Assembly (NCBI GenBank): GCA_046344715.1
Contig: JBKDKX010000007.1
Location: 1-64,000, forward strand
DNA length: 64,000 bases
Direction: 5' to 3'
Source of the DNA: CAZAQK01 sp046344715
GTDB lineage: Bacteria; Pseudomonadota; Alphaproteobacteria; Rickettsiales; SXRF01
Of this stretch, positions 41,747 through 50,960 are shown piece after piece; position 1 is the stretch's first letter, and each line of letters begins with the position of its first letter. Below the pieces are notes generated by a model. That model had not been told where the DNA came from. It searched no databases and saw only the letters and a program-made list of their open reading frames with translations. The position numbers were made by a program, and so were the translations under genes.

Positions 41747-43492
41747 ATGCCCAACCAACCCGATTATACTCGCCTGTTTATCACCATTTTTATCGCCGCC
41801 GTCATATTAATGAGCTGGCAGGCAATGGTTGAATATCCGCGCCGCCAGCAACTGGCTACCCTTCATGCAAAGCAGCTTGAGGAAAAAGCAAGAATCAAGG
41901 CTCTGGAAGCAAAAACACTTGCAGGCAAAGAAGGAGAAGTTACTGGCAAGCCATTGACACGCAGTGAACTGCTGGTGCTCTCACCCCGCGTTACGTTCAA
42001 AACAGAGAAGCTGCAAGGCTCTATCGCGCTCAAAGGCGCACGGCTTGATGACCTTATTATGCCTAAATACCGTGTAGAGCTTTCAGACACCAGCCCTGCC
42101 GTTACCCTTTTCTCACCGAATGGTAATATGAATGCCTATTTTGCACAGGCAGGCTGGGTAGCATCCGATACAAAAACACAGGTGCCAGACCAGAACAGCT
42201 TGTGGCAGACCGACAAAAATAATTTCACCGCCGGTGAAGTTGTGACACTGCGCTGGACAAACAACGCCAACGTAACCTTTATCCTCTCTATATCTCTTGA
42301 TGAACACTACATGTTCCAGATACATCAGCGCGTTGAGAATATGTCGGGTGCACCCATCAGTGTAACGCCATATGCCTACATCAACCGTCAGCATGAAGAA
42401 GATCCGAGCATCCAGCATTACGCCATTTTGCATGAAGGCCCGCTGGGCGTTATGCAGGAAGCATTGGAAGAAATTTCATACGAAGATTTACGCAAGGAAA
42501 AAAAATCGTTTGATAATGCCTCCGGCTGGCTGGGTATTACCGATAAATACTGGCTTGCTGCATTGATTCCAAATGAGAAAGGGTTCAAAGGCAGCTTCAG
42601 CCATTACACCAAAAACAGTCACAACCGCTATCAGGTGGATTATGTTTCCAAGCCACAGCATGTACAACCTGGTGGCCATGCAGAAAGCAGCGTGCGCCTG
42701 TTTGCTGGCGCCAAGGAAATCCGTGTAATTGATGCGTATGCCACAGGCGATGTGAAGCACCCACCTATTCCGCTGTTTGACCGCGCAGTGGATTTCGGCG
42801 TGCTATATTTCCTTACCAAACCAATGTTCCTGATGCTGAATTTCTTCTTCACGCATACCGGTAATTTTGGTATCGCCATTTTGCTGCTTACAATCATGGT
42901 AAAACTGTTCATGTATCCACTAGCCAACAAGTCGTATAAGGCCTCCGCACAGATTCGCCGCCTGCAACCTGAAATGCAGAAATTGCGTGAGCGCTATGGT
43001 GATGACCAGATTCGTATGCAGCAAGAACTCATGGCATTATACAAACGCGAGAAAGTAAATCCTGCGGCAGGCTGCCTGCCACTGCTTATCCAGATGCCGG
43101 TATTTTTTGCACTGTATAAAGTGTTATTTGTTACCATTGAAATGCGCCATGCGCCGTTTTTTGGCTGGCTGAAAGACTTATCCGCCATCGACCCGTCTAA
43201 CATCTTCACGCTGTTTGGCCTGCTGGATTGGAGCCATCCGAGCTGGATGCATCTGGGTATTTTACCGATACTCATGTGTGCCACCATGGTAATTCAAATG
43301 AAGCAACAACCCAAACCAACCGACCCTATTCAGGCAAAAATTATTGGTATTATGCCGTATTTCTTTCTGTTTATCTTCGCAAGCTTTCCAGCCGGTTTGG
43401 TGCTCTATTGGGTGTGGAGTAATATTCTTTCCATCATCCAGCAGCATGTGATTTCAAAAAAACATGGTGCACCTCATAAGGCAAAGGCGTGA
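41747..43492 (+). CDS. yidC: Membrane protein insertase YidC
   Basis: A 581-residue Oxa1-family insertase. An N-terminal membrane anchor (residues about 8-24) is followed by the large periplasmic beta domain (about 60-350) and the conserved C-terminal five-helix core: FGIAILLLTIMVKLFMYPL with the positively charged groove residues, VNPAAGCLPLLIQMPVFFALYKVL, and the last helices (YFFLFIFASFPAGLVLYW). It works with or without SecYEG. Its stop overlaps the GTG start of yihA by 4 nt. Confidence 0.97.
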   Translation: MPNQPDYTRLFITIFIAAVILMSWQAMVEYPRRQQLATLHAKQLEEKARIKALEAKTLAGKEGEVTGKPLTRSELLVLSPRVTFKTEKLQGSIALKGARLDDLIMPKYRVELSDTSPAVTLFSPNGNMNAYFAQAGWVASDTKTQVPDQNSLWQTDKNNFTAGEVVTLRWTNNANVTFILSISLDEHYMFQIHQRVENMSGAPISVTPYAYINRQHEEDPSIQHYAILHEGPLGVMQEALEEISYEDLRKEKKSFDNASGWLGITDKYWLAALIPNEKGFKGSFSHYTKNSHNRYQVDYVSKPQHVQPGGHAESSVRLFAGAKEIRVIDAYATGDVKHPPIPLFDRAVDFGVLYFLTKPMFLMLNFFFTHTGNFGIAILLLTIMVKLFMYPLANKSYKASAQIRRLQPEMQKLRERYGDDQIRMQQELMALYKREKVNPAAGCLPLLIQMPVFFALYKVLFVTIEMRHAPFFGWLKDLSAIDPSNIFTLFGLLDWSHPSWMHLGILPILMCATMVIQMKQQPKPTDPIQAKIIGIMPYFFLFIFASFPAGLVLYWVWSNILSIIQQHVISKKHGAPHKAKA

Positions 43493-44100
43493 GTCTGTTC
43501 AAAAAACCCTGCCGCTTCATAGCAGGTGCTGCAACACCAGATGCACTGCCGCCCTGCACGCATCCAGAGATAGCCTTTATTGGCCGATCTAATGTAGGTA
43601 AATCCAGCATCATCAATGCGCTGGTTGGGCAAAAAGCACTGGCACGCACATCGCAGACGCCCGGGCGTACGCAGCAGCTCAATTTTTTTCTGCTGGACGA
43701 ACGGCTGATGATGGTGGATATGCCAGGTTATGGCCATGCCAGCGTATCTAAGAAAGAAAAACGCCAGTGGAGCAGCCTTACCAAAAATTACCTCATGGGT
43801 CGTCAGAGCTTAAAGCGCATCTGCCTGCTCATCGACAGCCGCCGTGGCGTTATGGAGATTGATGATAATTTTATGGATCTGCTGGATGAAACCGCCGTAT
43901 CTTACCAGATCGTGCTAACCAAAGCCGATACGCTTAAGCCTAAAGAGCTTGAGGATGTGTTGCAAAACGTGCATAAGGCGTTAAAATTGCACGCAGCAGC
44001 GCACCCACAGATACTGGTTACCAGTGCTGCTGATAAGCAAGGCATCGAATCATTACAGGAAGAACTGGCAGCATTTGCACTAAGCGAGACAAGAACATGA
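43489..44100 (+). CDS. yihA: Ribosome biogenesis GTP-binding protein YihA/EngB
   Basis: A 203-residue GTPase needed for 50S assembly. G1 GRSNVGKSS (near residue 31), G2 TSQTPGRTQ, G3 DMPGYG, G4 LTKAD and G5 TSAAD are all present. The start is GTG, overlapping the yidC stop by 4 nt; argB overlaps its end by 4 nt (ATGA). The tight yidC-yihA-argB coupling is typical of alphaproteobacteria. Confidence 0.96.
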   Translation: MSLFKKPCRFIAGAATPDALPPCTHPEIAFIGRSNVGKSSIINALVGQKALARTSQTPGRTQQLNFFLLDERLMMVDMPGYGHASVSKKEKRQWSSLTKNYLMGRQSLKRICLLIDSRRGVMEIDDNFMDLLDETAVSYQIVLTKADTLKPKELEDVLQNVHKALKLHAAAHPQILVTSAADKQGIESLQEELAAFALSETRT

Positions 44101-45005
44101 AAACAAGACAGTTAAAAACAACCGATGCGTGGCTTAAAACCGTATCCACTTTGTCGGAAGCCTTGCCCTATATGCGGCAATTTGCTGATGAAACCTTCGT
44201 CATCAAATACGGTGGTCATGCCATGGGCGATGCCGCGCTCTCACGGCAGTTCGCTGAAGATATTGTATTGCTCAAGCAGGTGGGCATTAACCCGATTGTG
44301 GTGCATGGTGGTGGCCCGCAGATTGGTAAAATGCTGGAACGACTGAAGATACAAAGTTCTTTCATTGATGGTCTGCGTGTGACGGATGCCGCAACCGTTG
44401 AGATCGTAGAGATGGTACTTTGCGGCTCTATCAATAAACAGATTGTATCAGAAATTAATGCTGCTGGCGGTATGGCGATTGGTATTTCCGGCAAAGACGG
44501 TCAACTGATTGAGGCGCGCAAAATCCGCCGTCACGCCAAAGACCCAGATTCAAATATTGAAAAAATTCTGGATCTGGGTTTTGTGGGCGAGCCAGTACGC
44601 ATCAACCCCACTATCATTCAGGAATTTTCTGAATCCAACATCATTCCGGTGATTGCGCCTATTGGTCTTGGCCCGAATGGCGAAACCTTCAATATCAATG
44701 CGGATACCGCAGCAGGCGCGATTGCCGCCGCACTCGCGGCCGCCAAGCTCATGATTCTTACCGATGTGCCGGGTGTGCTGAATAAGGATAAAGAACTTAT
44801 CAGCGAACTCACCATTAGCGAAGCGCACAAACTTTCAAAGGATGGTGTCATCACTGGCGGCATGATTCCCAAAATGGAAACCTGCATTCACGCCCTGGAA
44901 AATGATGTGGAGGCCGCGCATATTTTAGATGGCCGCCTGCCGCATGTGTTGCTGCTGGAAACCTTCACCAAATACGGTGCCGGCACGATGATTTACAGGG
45001 ATTAA
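44097..45005 (+). CDS. argB: Acetylglutamate kinase
   Basis: A 302-residue amino acid kinase of arginine synthesis that phosphorylates N-acetylglutamate. Motifs: FVIKYGGHAMGD, IVVHGGGPQIGKML, GLRVTDAATVEIVEMVL, INADTAAGAIAAAL, LTDVPGVLNKD and GGMIPKMETC. The N-terminal helix typical of arginine-sensitive hexameric enzymes is present (residues 1-28). Complete. Confidence 0.97.
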   Translation: MKTRQLKTTDAWLKTVSTLSEALPYMRQFADETFVIKYGGHAMGDAALSRQFAEDIVLLKQVGINPIVVHGGGPQIGKMLERLKIQSSFIDGLRVTDAATVEIVEMVLCGSINKQIVSEINAAGGMAIGISGKDGQLIEARKIRRHAKDPDSNIEKILDLGFVGEPVRINPTIIQEFSESNIIPVIAPIGLGPNGETFNINADTAAGAIAAALAAAKLMILTDVPGVLNKDKELISELTISEAHKLSKDGVITGGMIPKMETCIHALENDVEAAHILDGRLPHVLLLETFTKYGAGTMIYRD

Positions 45006-45012
45006 ACTTATC

Positions 45013-46419
45013 CTAACGAGTCAACCGTATTTGAGCCCTGCTTATTATATCCTGAACTATGTCTTCGAAAATGTCCCTTAGCTGTTCTGGAGTAGGGGAT
45101 AAAAAGCTGTGTGCTGGGCTTGTAGCACAACTGCTCATAAGTGGGAAGTTAACTGTGCCAGTCTCAAGTACTATTGTATACAGCATGATACCCTGCGCCT
45201 TAATTGCAGTACATAGATTTATAAGCGTGGTATCATCGTTGGAAGTGCTACCACCTCCCCAAAATGTAGTGTTTGTTCCATCAGTCATAAGCACCATAAA
45301 TTTCAGATTGCGATCACCAAATTCACGTGGCAAATCTGGTTTAGCAGCACTCCATACACCGCGCCAGTTGGGTGAAAGAGCAAGCCACCCCCACAGCGCG
45401 CCTACATTTATGCGTGTATATGCCCCGGGTTGCCCTGACTGAGCAGCTGCAGCAGCTTTTAACACGGCCTTATTGCTTTCTCCAAACACCACAGTGGGAA
45501 GCTGTGAAGTTTCTATATCCCACCCACCCACGTTATTTAAATTAGGATGAAAAGGAATTGAAGCCGGCGCCCCACCTATTTGCCTGCCTGGCGTACGAAA
45601 CCGAGTTGCCTCAGAAGTTGGCGCAACATCACTTACGTCAACATATGAATTCACGGGGTTATCATTATTACGTGTTGCTAAATATCCTTTCCCCTGTTGA
45701 TTTATCCAATAATCATATCTTGCAACCCATGCATTTTGCGCCCAGTTTCTGGCTTGTAGCATTGATGCCGGAAATGCAACTGCGACAGAGTAGGGGACAA
45801 TACTGATATGTAAGCGCGGATTCTCTGCTTCACCATCGAAGAGTAACTCAATTGCATAGTCCGTAGCTTCCCGCAGCCTTTGAACCGGCAGCCCACCAAG
45901 AAAACCCATCGAACCGGAATTATCAAGCACAAAAGCAATTTCAATATGGGTATCCGTTCTATCAAGATCATTCGTAGCTCTGGCTTCGGCAACTATCATA
46001 CCATTGTCGCCAGCACCAAGTAGCTGAACCATTGAATGATTGATGCGTACATACGCAGAGCCCTCAACTTCCCCTGTAAATGGCCTTTTAGGATCTGATA
46101 TACGATCCGCGTCATCGCGAGAACCAAAACGTGTTAGCCTGTTAATGCGAACATTCACCACTTCCGTACCGGCATATCCCGCCGGATAATTCGCATGAAA
46201 AACCCTTACGGCTTCCCGCTCAGGGTTAACTCCTTCAACATCGATAGCCGCTGCAAGCACGGCTGCATCCAACGCATTCTGAACCTTTTGGTGCACCAGA
46301 TAATAACGTGCACCATCGATAGCCACTGCCGTTACGCCAATCACTGCAACACTACTGACGGCAAAAGTGATAGCTGTTGCGCCAGATACAGACCTGAGGA
46401 GATTACCTAATGTTTTCAT
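45013..46419 (-). CDS. TadG-like protein with von Willebrand factor A domain
   Basis: A 468-residue protein. Residues about 5-50 form the TadE/TadG-type N-terminus: one membrane helix followed by DGARYYLVHQKVQNALDAAVLAAA. A vWA domain follows from about residue 165, with the MIDAS motif DNSGSM and MTDGTN, split by a long insert of about 130 residues rich in Asn and Trp. Such proteins sit at the cell surface as part of Flp/Tad secretion systems and may bind partners. The ATG at 46419 is chosen over a GTG at 46452. Two TadE-like genes lie divergently; no tad machinery is near. Confidence 0.85.
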   Translation of the reverse strand: MKTLGNLLRSVSGATAITFAVSSVAVIGVTAVAIDGARYYLVHQKVQNALDAAVLAAAIDVEGVNPEREAVRVFHANYPAGYAGTEVVNVRINRLTRFGSRDDADRISDPKRPFTGEVEGSAYVRINHSMVQLLGAGDNGMIVAEARATNDLDRTDTHIEIAFVLDNSGSMGFLGGLPVQRLREATDYAIELLFDGEAENPRLHISIVPYSVAVAFPASMLQARNWAQNAWVARYDYWINQQGKGYLATRNNDNPVNSYVDVSDVAPTSEATRFRTPGRQIGGAPASIPFHPNLNNVGGWDIETSQLPTVVFGESNKAVLKAAAAAQSGQPGAYTRINVGALWGWLALSPNWRGVWSAAKPDLPREFGDRNLKFMVLMTDGTNTTFWGGGSTSNDDTTLINLCTAIKAQGIMLYTIVLETGTVNFPLMSSCATSPAHSFLSPTPEQLRDIFEDIVQDIISRAQIRLTR

Positions 46420-46476
46420 GCTTTTTGGCTCTTTTTCTATGTAATAATCCACCTGAGTAATGTAGATTATTGTACA

Positions 46477-46515
46477 TTATTTTAATAAAATTTACACGTT
46501 ATTTTATTAAAATAA
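46477..46515. promoter_or_regulatory. 15-bp inverted repeat in the divergent TadG/TadE control region
   Basis: TTATTTTAATAAAAT (46477-46491) is perfectly repeated in inverse at 46501-46515, with the 9-nt spacer TTACACGTT. It lies in an extremely AT-rich gap between divergent TadG-like and TadE-like genes, about 60 and 100 nt from their starts. It could be an operator for both. Regulator unknown. Confidence 0.4.
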
Positions 46516-46618
46516 ATTAATGATTAATTAATTAGATTGCAGTACAATTTTTTATGATCGTACGCAGAATAACACACAGGTAGTTAAATAATCATGAAAA
46601 AAATTGCCAGTTAATCGT

Positions 46619-47197
46619 ATGAAAAAAAAACATATAATTCATCATTCTAATAATTTCAGAAAGAACCGTGATGGTGCTACTGCTCTTGAGTTTGCGATAA
46701 TTGCTCCAGTGCTTTTTCTGCTAATGATGGGAATCATGGAGTTTGGGCTTATTTTTATTTCCAGCATGATACTGGAAGGGGCTGGATCCATCGCCGGACG
46801 CACTGGCAAAACAGGATACAGCGAAGGAGAAAGAACTGCCTTCATACGCGGTGAAATACTTAGATTATCAGGAAATTATCTGGATCCCGCACGTATTAAT
46901 ATTAACATCCTTCATTATGGCACATTTGGCGACGTAGGAGATCCGGAGCCGTGCATCAATCCCACTACCCCTCCCTGCCCGGGCGTTGCTGGCACCAACT
47001 TTGTAGACGTTAATGGTAATGGTACATGGGATTTAGATCAGGGCATTTCAGGTCCCGGCCAACGCGATCGAATTGTATTATATAGAATAACTTATGACTG
47101 GCCAATTATTACACCACTGATGCGCAACATTATAGGTAACGCTGCTGGTGAATTCAGAATAACAACAAACACCCTAGTAAAGAATGAAGGATTTTAG
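46619..47197 (+). CDS. TadE-like pilus assembly protein
   Basis: A 192-residue protein with the TadE signature at the N-terminus: FRKNRDGATALEFAIIAPVLF (quoted in part), a membrane helix from about residue 24 to 48 with the GATALEFA motif including the conserved Glu. The remainder is extracytoplasmic, with two Cys in EPCINPTTPPCPG and a D/G-rich calcium-loop-like stretch VDVNGNGTWDLDQG. TadE proteins are minor pseudopilins of the Flp pilus. The ATG at 46619 is used. The next TadE-like gene starts 3 nt later. Confidence 0.82.
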   Translation: MKKKHIIHHSNNFRKNRDGATALEFAIIAPVLFLLMMGIMEFGLIFISSMILEGAGSIAGRTGKTGYSEGERTAFIRGEILRLSGNYLDPARININILHYGTFGDVGDPEPCINPTTPPCPGVAGTNFVDVNGNGTWDLDQGISGPGQRDRIVLYRITYDWPIITPLMRNIIGNAAGEFRITTNTLVKNEGF

Positions 47198-47200
47198 TAT

Positions 47201-47854
47201 ATGCGCCGTGCATTGATACCAAAAATATTTAAAAACAACAAAGGCGTAGCAGCCATAGAGTTTGGCCTGATTTTACCCATACTTGTTGTATTATTTGTAG
47301 GATTAGCCGAGATAAGCTGGTATGCACTTTCGCTTCAGAAGCAGGACAAAGCCACAAGTGACATGGCAGATCTCATCACACAAAATAAGCAGGCAACCTT
47401 GCAGCTGCTTAATGGCTATGCCGATGCAATTGACCAGATAATGGATCCGTTCGATCTGAATGGTACAGTGATTGTAAGTTCTGTGGCAGCAATAAGCAGA
47501 GCAGATGCTGACGCAGTAGATCTTGCTTTAGCAGCACCATCTGCTAGAGACGCCCGAGCACCTATAAAGGTATTAAAAGGTTGTCGTAGAGGGTGCGTTG
47601 TATGGCAGTGGAAGAGAGGGCCAGATACAAGTACTATCGGCGCCACCGGAGGAGAAGCACAATTACCTGGCGGTTACGGAATCCAGGATGCAACGCATAA
47701 TGTGCTGGTTGTAGAAACCGTAAGACGCCATACAACACTTACTAATTTTGCTGATCCTTTTGTACAGCGCATGTTGTCACCAGTAAGACGTATAGTCTTA
47801 TTAAAGCCACGCGAGCAAACCAATGATGGCGACATGACAACCCCGCCAACCTAA
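47201..47854 (+). CDS. Second TadE/TadF-like protein
   Basis: A 217-residue protein with the same N-terminal plan: basic start, then NNKGVAAIEFGLILPILVVLF with the conserved Glu in AAIEFG, and a single membrane helix. The outer part has two Cys close together (KGCRRGCVVWQW) that may form a disulfide loop. It follows the first TadE gene after 3 nt and forms a unit with it and the divergent TadG-like gene, presumably an envelope complex. Confidence 0.8.
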   Translation: MRRALIPKIFKNNKGVAAIEFGLILPILVVLFVGLAEISWYALSLQKQDKATSDMADLITQNKQATLQLLNGYADAIDQIMDPFDLNGTVIVSSVAAISRADADAVDLALAAPSARDARAPIKVLKGCRRGCVVWQWKRGPDTSTIGATGGEAQLPGGYGIQDATHNVLVVETVRRHTTLTNFADPFVQRMLSPVRRIVLLKPREQTNDGDMTTPPT

Positions 47855-47895
47855 TCTCACTTGCACATAACGCCGCTTGCGTTATGTTGCGTTAA

Positions 47896-48855
47896 ATGAA
47901 AACCATTCTTATCACAGGCGGTGCGGGCTTTATTGGCTCGCATCTAAGCCGCAAGTTGCTTTCTGCCGGAAACAGAGTCATCATTCTGGATGATTTTTCC
48001 ACGGGCAGCCGCGGCAATATTGAAGACCTTTTGCAAAATCAAAACTGCTCACTGATTGAGCATGACATCACTCAACCACTCACCATCCACCATTCACTGT
48101 CCACCGTTCACCAGATATACAACCTCGCCTGCCCTGCCTCACCGCCGGCCTATCAGGAAGACCCTATTAAAACCACACTCACGAATGTGATTGGTATGCG
48201 CAATGTGCTTGAGCTGGCCAAACAAACGGGGGCGCGCGTATTGCAGGCATCAACGAGTGAAATATACGGCGATCCACAAGTACATCCGCAGCCGGAAAAC
48301 TATCTGGGCAATGTAAATACCATTGGCCCACGCGCCTGCTATGACGAAGGAAAACGCTGCGCAGAAACGCTGTGTTTTGATTATCACCGCCAGCATAAAG
48401 TTGATATTAAAGTAGCGCGGATTTTCAATACCTATGGCCCCGCCATGGCAAAGGATGATGGGCGCGTGGTCACCAATTTTATTTATCAGGCTCTCGAAAA
48501 TCGGGCGATTACCATGTATGGCGATGGTTCACAAACGCGCTCATTCTGTTACGTCGATGATATGGTTTCTGGCCTCATCGCGCTGATGGAAAGCGCTGCA
48601 GGCATTACTGGCCCAATCAATCTAGGCAATCCTGATGAATTCACCATGGAAGAATTGGCAGAGCTGGTACTGGAAATTACTGGCTCATCCTCACCTCTGG
48701 AATATAAACCCCTGCCGCAGGATGACCCGCTGCAACGCCAGCCGGATATTACACTCGCGAAGAAATTTCTGAACTGGCAGCCAACGATTAAATTGCGGAC
48801 TGGGCTGGAAAAAACGATTGCACATGCGAAAAAACATATCCACCAAGCGGCTTAA
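47896..48855 (+). CDS. UDP-glucuronate decarboxylase-like NAD-dependent epimerase/dehydratase
   Basis: A 319-residue extended SDR. The NAD motif ITGGAGFIGSHLSRKLL is at residues 5-21; the catalytic triad is Thr/Ser in ASTSEIYG and Y-x-x-x-K replaced by the decarboxylase form ACYDEGKRCAET. The stretch LACPASPPAYQEDPIKT and RIFNTYGPAM are hallmarks of UDP-xylose synthase (UXS), which turns UDP-glucuronate into UDP-xylose. A surface polysaccharide role is likely. The first gene of the window has a similar N-terminus but is a separate enzyme. Confidence 0.88.
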   Translation: MKTILITGGAGFIGSHLSRKLLSAGNRVIILDDFSTGSRGNIEDLLQNQNCSLIEHDITQPLTIHHSLSTVHQIYNLACPASPPAYQEDPIKTTLTNVIGMRNVLELAKQTGARVLQASTSEIYGDPQVHPQPENYLGNVNTIGPRACYDEGKRCAETLCFDYHRQHKVDIKVARIFNTYGPAMAKDDGRVVTNFIYQALENRAITMYGDGSQTRSFCYVDDMVSGLIALMESAAGITGPINLGNPDEFTMEELAELVLEITGSSSPLEYKPLPQDDPLQRQPDITLAKKFLNWQPTIKLRTGLEKTIAHAKKHIHQAA

Positions 48856-48862
48856 CAGACTT

Positions 48863-49004
48863 CGTCATTCCTGTCCCCGCTTTCGCGGGGATAAACTCCA
48901 GCAGGAATCCAGCTTACTTAATAATAAGACGCCAGAAGCCTGCTGACTTCTGGCTTTTCTGGATTCCGTGCTCGTATTTCTACTGAAATACTCCACGGAA
49001 TGAC
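48863..49004. repeat. Family C palindromic repeat, long copy
   Basis: CGTCATTCC (48863-48871) pairs with GGAATGAC (48997-49004), GGAATCCAG with CTGGATTCC, and the centre holds a hairpin GCCAGAAG/CTTCTGGC. Another hairpin (CCCCGC/GCGGGG) sits on the left. It fills the gap between two convergent genes. Confidence 0.7.
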
Positions 49005-49008
49005 AATA

Positions 49009-49803
49009 TCACAGAGGCTTAGGCCATTGCAGCCCTTTGCAGCTTATGGCAAGCCCGGTGGCATCATCCGTTTCTATAAGCACGCCGCACACGGTTGCTG
49101 CACCGCTTGCTGCTTCCATTTTCGCTTTAGGGATTTTGGTGAGGAAACGCTCTAATGGGCCCGTCGGTTCAAAACCAATCACCGAATTATAATCGCCGCA
49201 CATGCCTGCATCTGTTTGGTAGGCAGTGCCTTTTGGTAATATGCGCGCATCAGCGGTTGGCACATGCGTGTGACTACCCACCACAGCACTCACGCGGCCA
49301 TCCAGATACACACCCATCGCCATTTTTTCCGATGTGGCTTCGCAGTGCATATCTACGAATATGGATGCTCCCTTTGTGAGGCGCATGGTTTCCAATACCC
49401 TATCCGCCGTGGCAAACGGGCATGCTGTATGTTCTTTATGAAATACCTGCCCGAGCAGGTGAATCACGGCAAGTGACCGGCCATCGGCTAATTGCAACGT
49501 ATAGACGCCGCTGCCCGGTGTTTTATCTGGGAAGTTATGCGGGCGGAGAAAACGTTTTTCGGTGGCGAGATAAGAATAGCTTTCCTTCTGATCCCACACA
49601 TGGTCACCGCCCGTTACCACATCCACACCGGCTACGAATAAGTCTTTGCAGATTTTCGGGGTGATGCCGAAACCACCAGCTGCATTATCGCCACTGGCAA
49701 TCACTGCATCAAGTTTATGTTCCGCGCGAAGTTTGGGCACGGCCTCAATCACCGCATCGCGCCCAGACCTTCCAACAATATCACCAAGGAAAAGTAATTT
49801 CAC
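49009..49803 (-). CDS. ymdB: YmdB-type metallophosphoesterase
   Basis: A 264-residue enzyme of the TIGR00282 family. Metal-site motifs: FLGDIVGRSGRDAV (N-terminal Asp), GDNAAGGFGITP, GGDHVWDQ, DMHCEATSEK and VVGSHTHVPTAD. In Bacillus YmdB hydrolyses 2',3'-cyclic nucleotides. The usual NGEN motif reads SGDN here, a mild change. It is the downstream end of a minus-strand run with an unknown small gene and ygfA, each within 3-10 nt, transcribed together with 6S RNA and zapA further upstream. Confidence 0.9.
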   Translation of the reverse strand: MKLLFLGDIVGRSGRDAVIEAVPKLRAEHKLDAVIASGDNAAGGFGITPKICKDLFVAGVDVVTGGDHVWDQKESYSYLATEKRFLRPHNFPDKTPGSGVYTLQLADGRSLAVIHLLGQVFHKEHTACPFATADRVLETMRLTKGASIFVDMHCEATSEKMAMGVYLDGRVSAVVGSHTHVPTADARILPKGTAYQTDAGMCGDYNSVIGFEPTGPLERFLTKIPKAKMEAASGAATVCGVLIETDDATGLAISCKGLQWPKPL

Positions 49804-49806
49804 AAT

Positions 49807-50106
49807 TTACGAACATTCCCTGCCAGCTTTAATAATTTTATCCCATCTCTCGCCGGCCAATTGCTCCAAACGCGTGACATCAAATACCCGTTGCTCAATA
49901 CCGCCGTTAACTTCAAGTTTTTCTTTCATTGCACCAGCCTTAACCAACCTGTCAATCTGGGCTTTGCTAAAAAGCTCTTTAACCCTGCTGGCTGGTATTA
50001 CAGCATACCCATCCCTAAAAGCCTGTTCAGAAAATTGTGCAAGAAACCCAACCGCTACACGCGCTACGCGTTTGTTTTCTTGAGCTTCAAAATTATTATC
50101 AACCAT
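49807..50106 (-). CDS. Hypothetical protein
   Basis: A 99-residue soluble, mostly helical protein with no family I recognise. It holds FSEQAFRDGYAVIPASRVKELF and IDRLVKAGAMKEKLEVNGG, a layout that could be a small winged-helix-like or ribosome-associated fold. AAGGGA supports the ATG at 50106 rather than the one at 50112. It is 3 nt from ymdB and 9 nt from ygfA, so it is certainly part of that operon. Confidence 0.6.
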   Translation of the reverse strand: MVDNNFEAQENKRVARVAVGFLAQFSEQAFRDGYAVIPASRVKELFSKAQIDRLVKAGAMKEKLEVNGGIEQRVFDVTRLEQLAGERWDKIIKAGRECS

Positions 50107-50115
50107 AAGCATCCC

Positions 50116-50685
50116 TTAGTTAATATTCGGTAATACTATACCCATCTCAGTAATAATTGCATCCAGTTTCTCATCGGTGCTTTCTGCGGGAATTGCATCT
50201 GCTTTCTGACAGAAAAACGCCACGCCGAACACTTTTAAGTTGTTGTTTTTCTGCTTAAGTTTATGGATTGCACGGTCGTAATACCCTGCACCATACCCCA
50301 ACCGGTGACCCACCGCATCAAACGCTACCAGCGGCACCAACAGTACATCTGGTACGGTAATCGGCGCAGTTGATGGTGGAATAGCAATGCCATAAGCGCC
50401 TGTTTCCAATACATCATCTGGCTTATACTGGCGGAAAATAAGCTCACGGTTATTAAGCGTCACCGGCAAACATAATTGCTGTCCCCTGCCCGCTAATGCA
50501 GCAAGCGCCGGAAACACATCCAACTCTCCACGAATGGCTACATAACCCGCAACAACTGCATTATGTGGAACAAGTTTCAGCACATGCGGAATGATTTGCT
50601 GGCTGGCTGCTGCGCGCACATCTGGCTGTATAGCCTGCCTGATGTAAAGAAATCCGGCACGGAGAGAAGATTTATCAATTGTCAT
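50116..50685 (-). CDS. ygfA: 5-formyltetrahydrofolate cyclo-ligase
   Basis: A 189-residue enzyme that converts 5-formyl-THF to 5,10-methenyl-THF with ATP. Motifs: SLRAGFLYIRQAI at the N-terminus, the ATP loop LLVPLVAFDAVGHRLGYGAGYYDR near residue 115, and FCQKADAIPAESTDEKLDAIITE. Its place downstream of zapA and 6S RNA is the classic proteobacterial arrangement. A family C repeat separates it from the 6S gene. Confidence 0.94.
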   Translation of the reverse strand: MTIDKSSLRAGFLYIRQAIQPDVRAAASQQIIPHVLKLVPHNAVVAGYVAIRGELDVFPALAALAGRGQQLCLPVTLNNRELIFRQYKPDDVLETGAYGIAIPPSTAPITVPDVLLVPLVAFDAVGHRLGYGAGYYDRAIHKLKQKNNNLKVFGVAFFCQKADAIPAESTDEKLDAIITEMGIVLPNIN

Positions 50686-50704
50686 TTGGGAATAATATTA
50701 CTTT

Positions 50705-50771
50705 CGTCATTCCGGCGAAAGCCGGAATCTAGCCTATCTATTTTTTGGATACCGGCTTCCGCCGGTATGAC
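50705..50771. repeat. Family C palindromic repeat (ygfA-6S RNA)
   Basis: CGTCATTCCGGC (50705-50716) pairs with CCGGTATGAC (50762-50771); the halves have inner hairpins CCGGCGAAAGCCGG and CCGGCTTCCGCCGG. It is close in sequence to the copy at 36643-36719, about 14 kb away. Confidence 0.75.
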
Positions 50772-50784
50772 AGAAACCAGAAAG

Positions 50785-50955
50785 TGAACGGAACCGCCAT
50801 GGCCGTTGGTTGAAAACAAATCGCATGCGGACCCTTAAGTTAAGGTGGGCGCCGTGTGTGCAAAGGCAAGACCTTCACCAGGGACAGCTCCCTATAGCAA
50901 TGCTATCGGCCCAAGGATTATGTAACCTATCGCACCGAGCAGAACCGTTCGGCAC
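50785..50955 (-). ncRNA. ssrS: 6S RNA
   Basis: A gene-free block of about 170 nt between zapA and ygfA, the position of 6S RNA in most proteobacteria. On the minus strand the 5' part GCCGAACGG and the 3' part CCGTTC can close the terminal stem (GAACGG with CCGTTC), and the middle is a long imperfect hairpin with an open bubble, the open-promoter mimic that holds sigma-70 RNA polymerase in stationary phase. The ends are approximate. The call rests on position and fold; no covariance search was possible. Confidence 0.7.
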
Positions 50956-50960
50956 GCATA

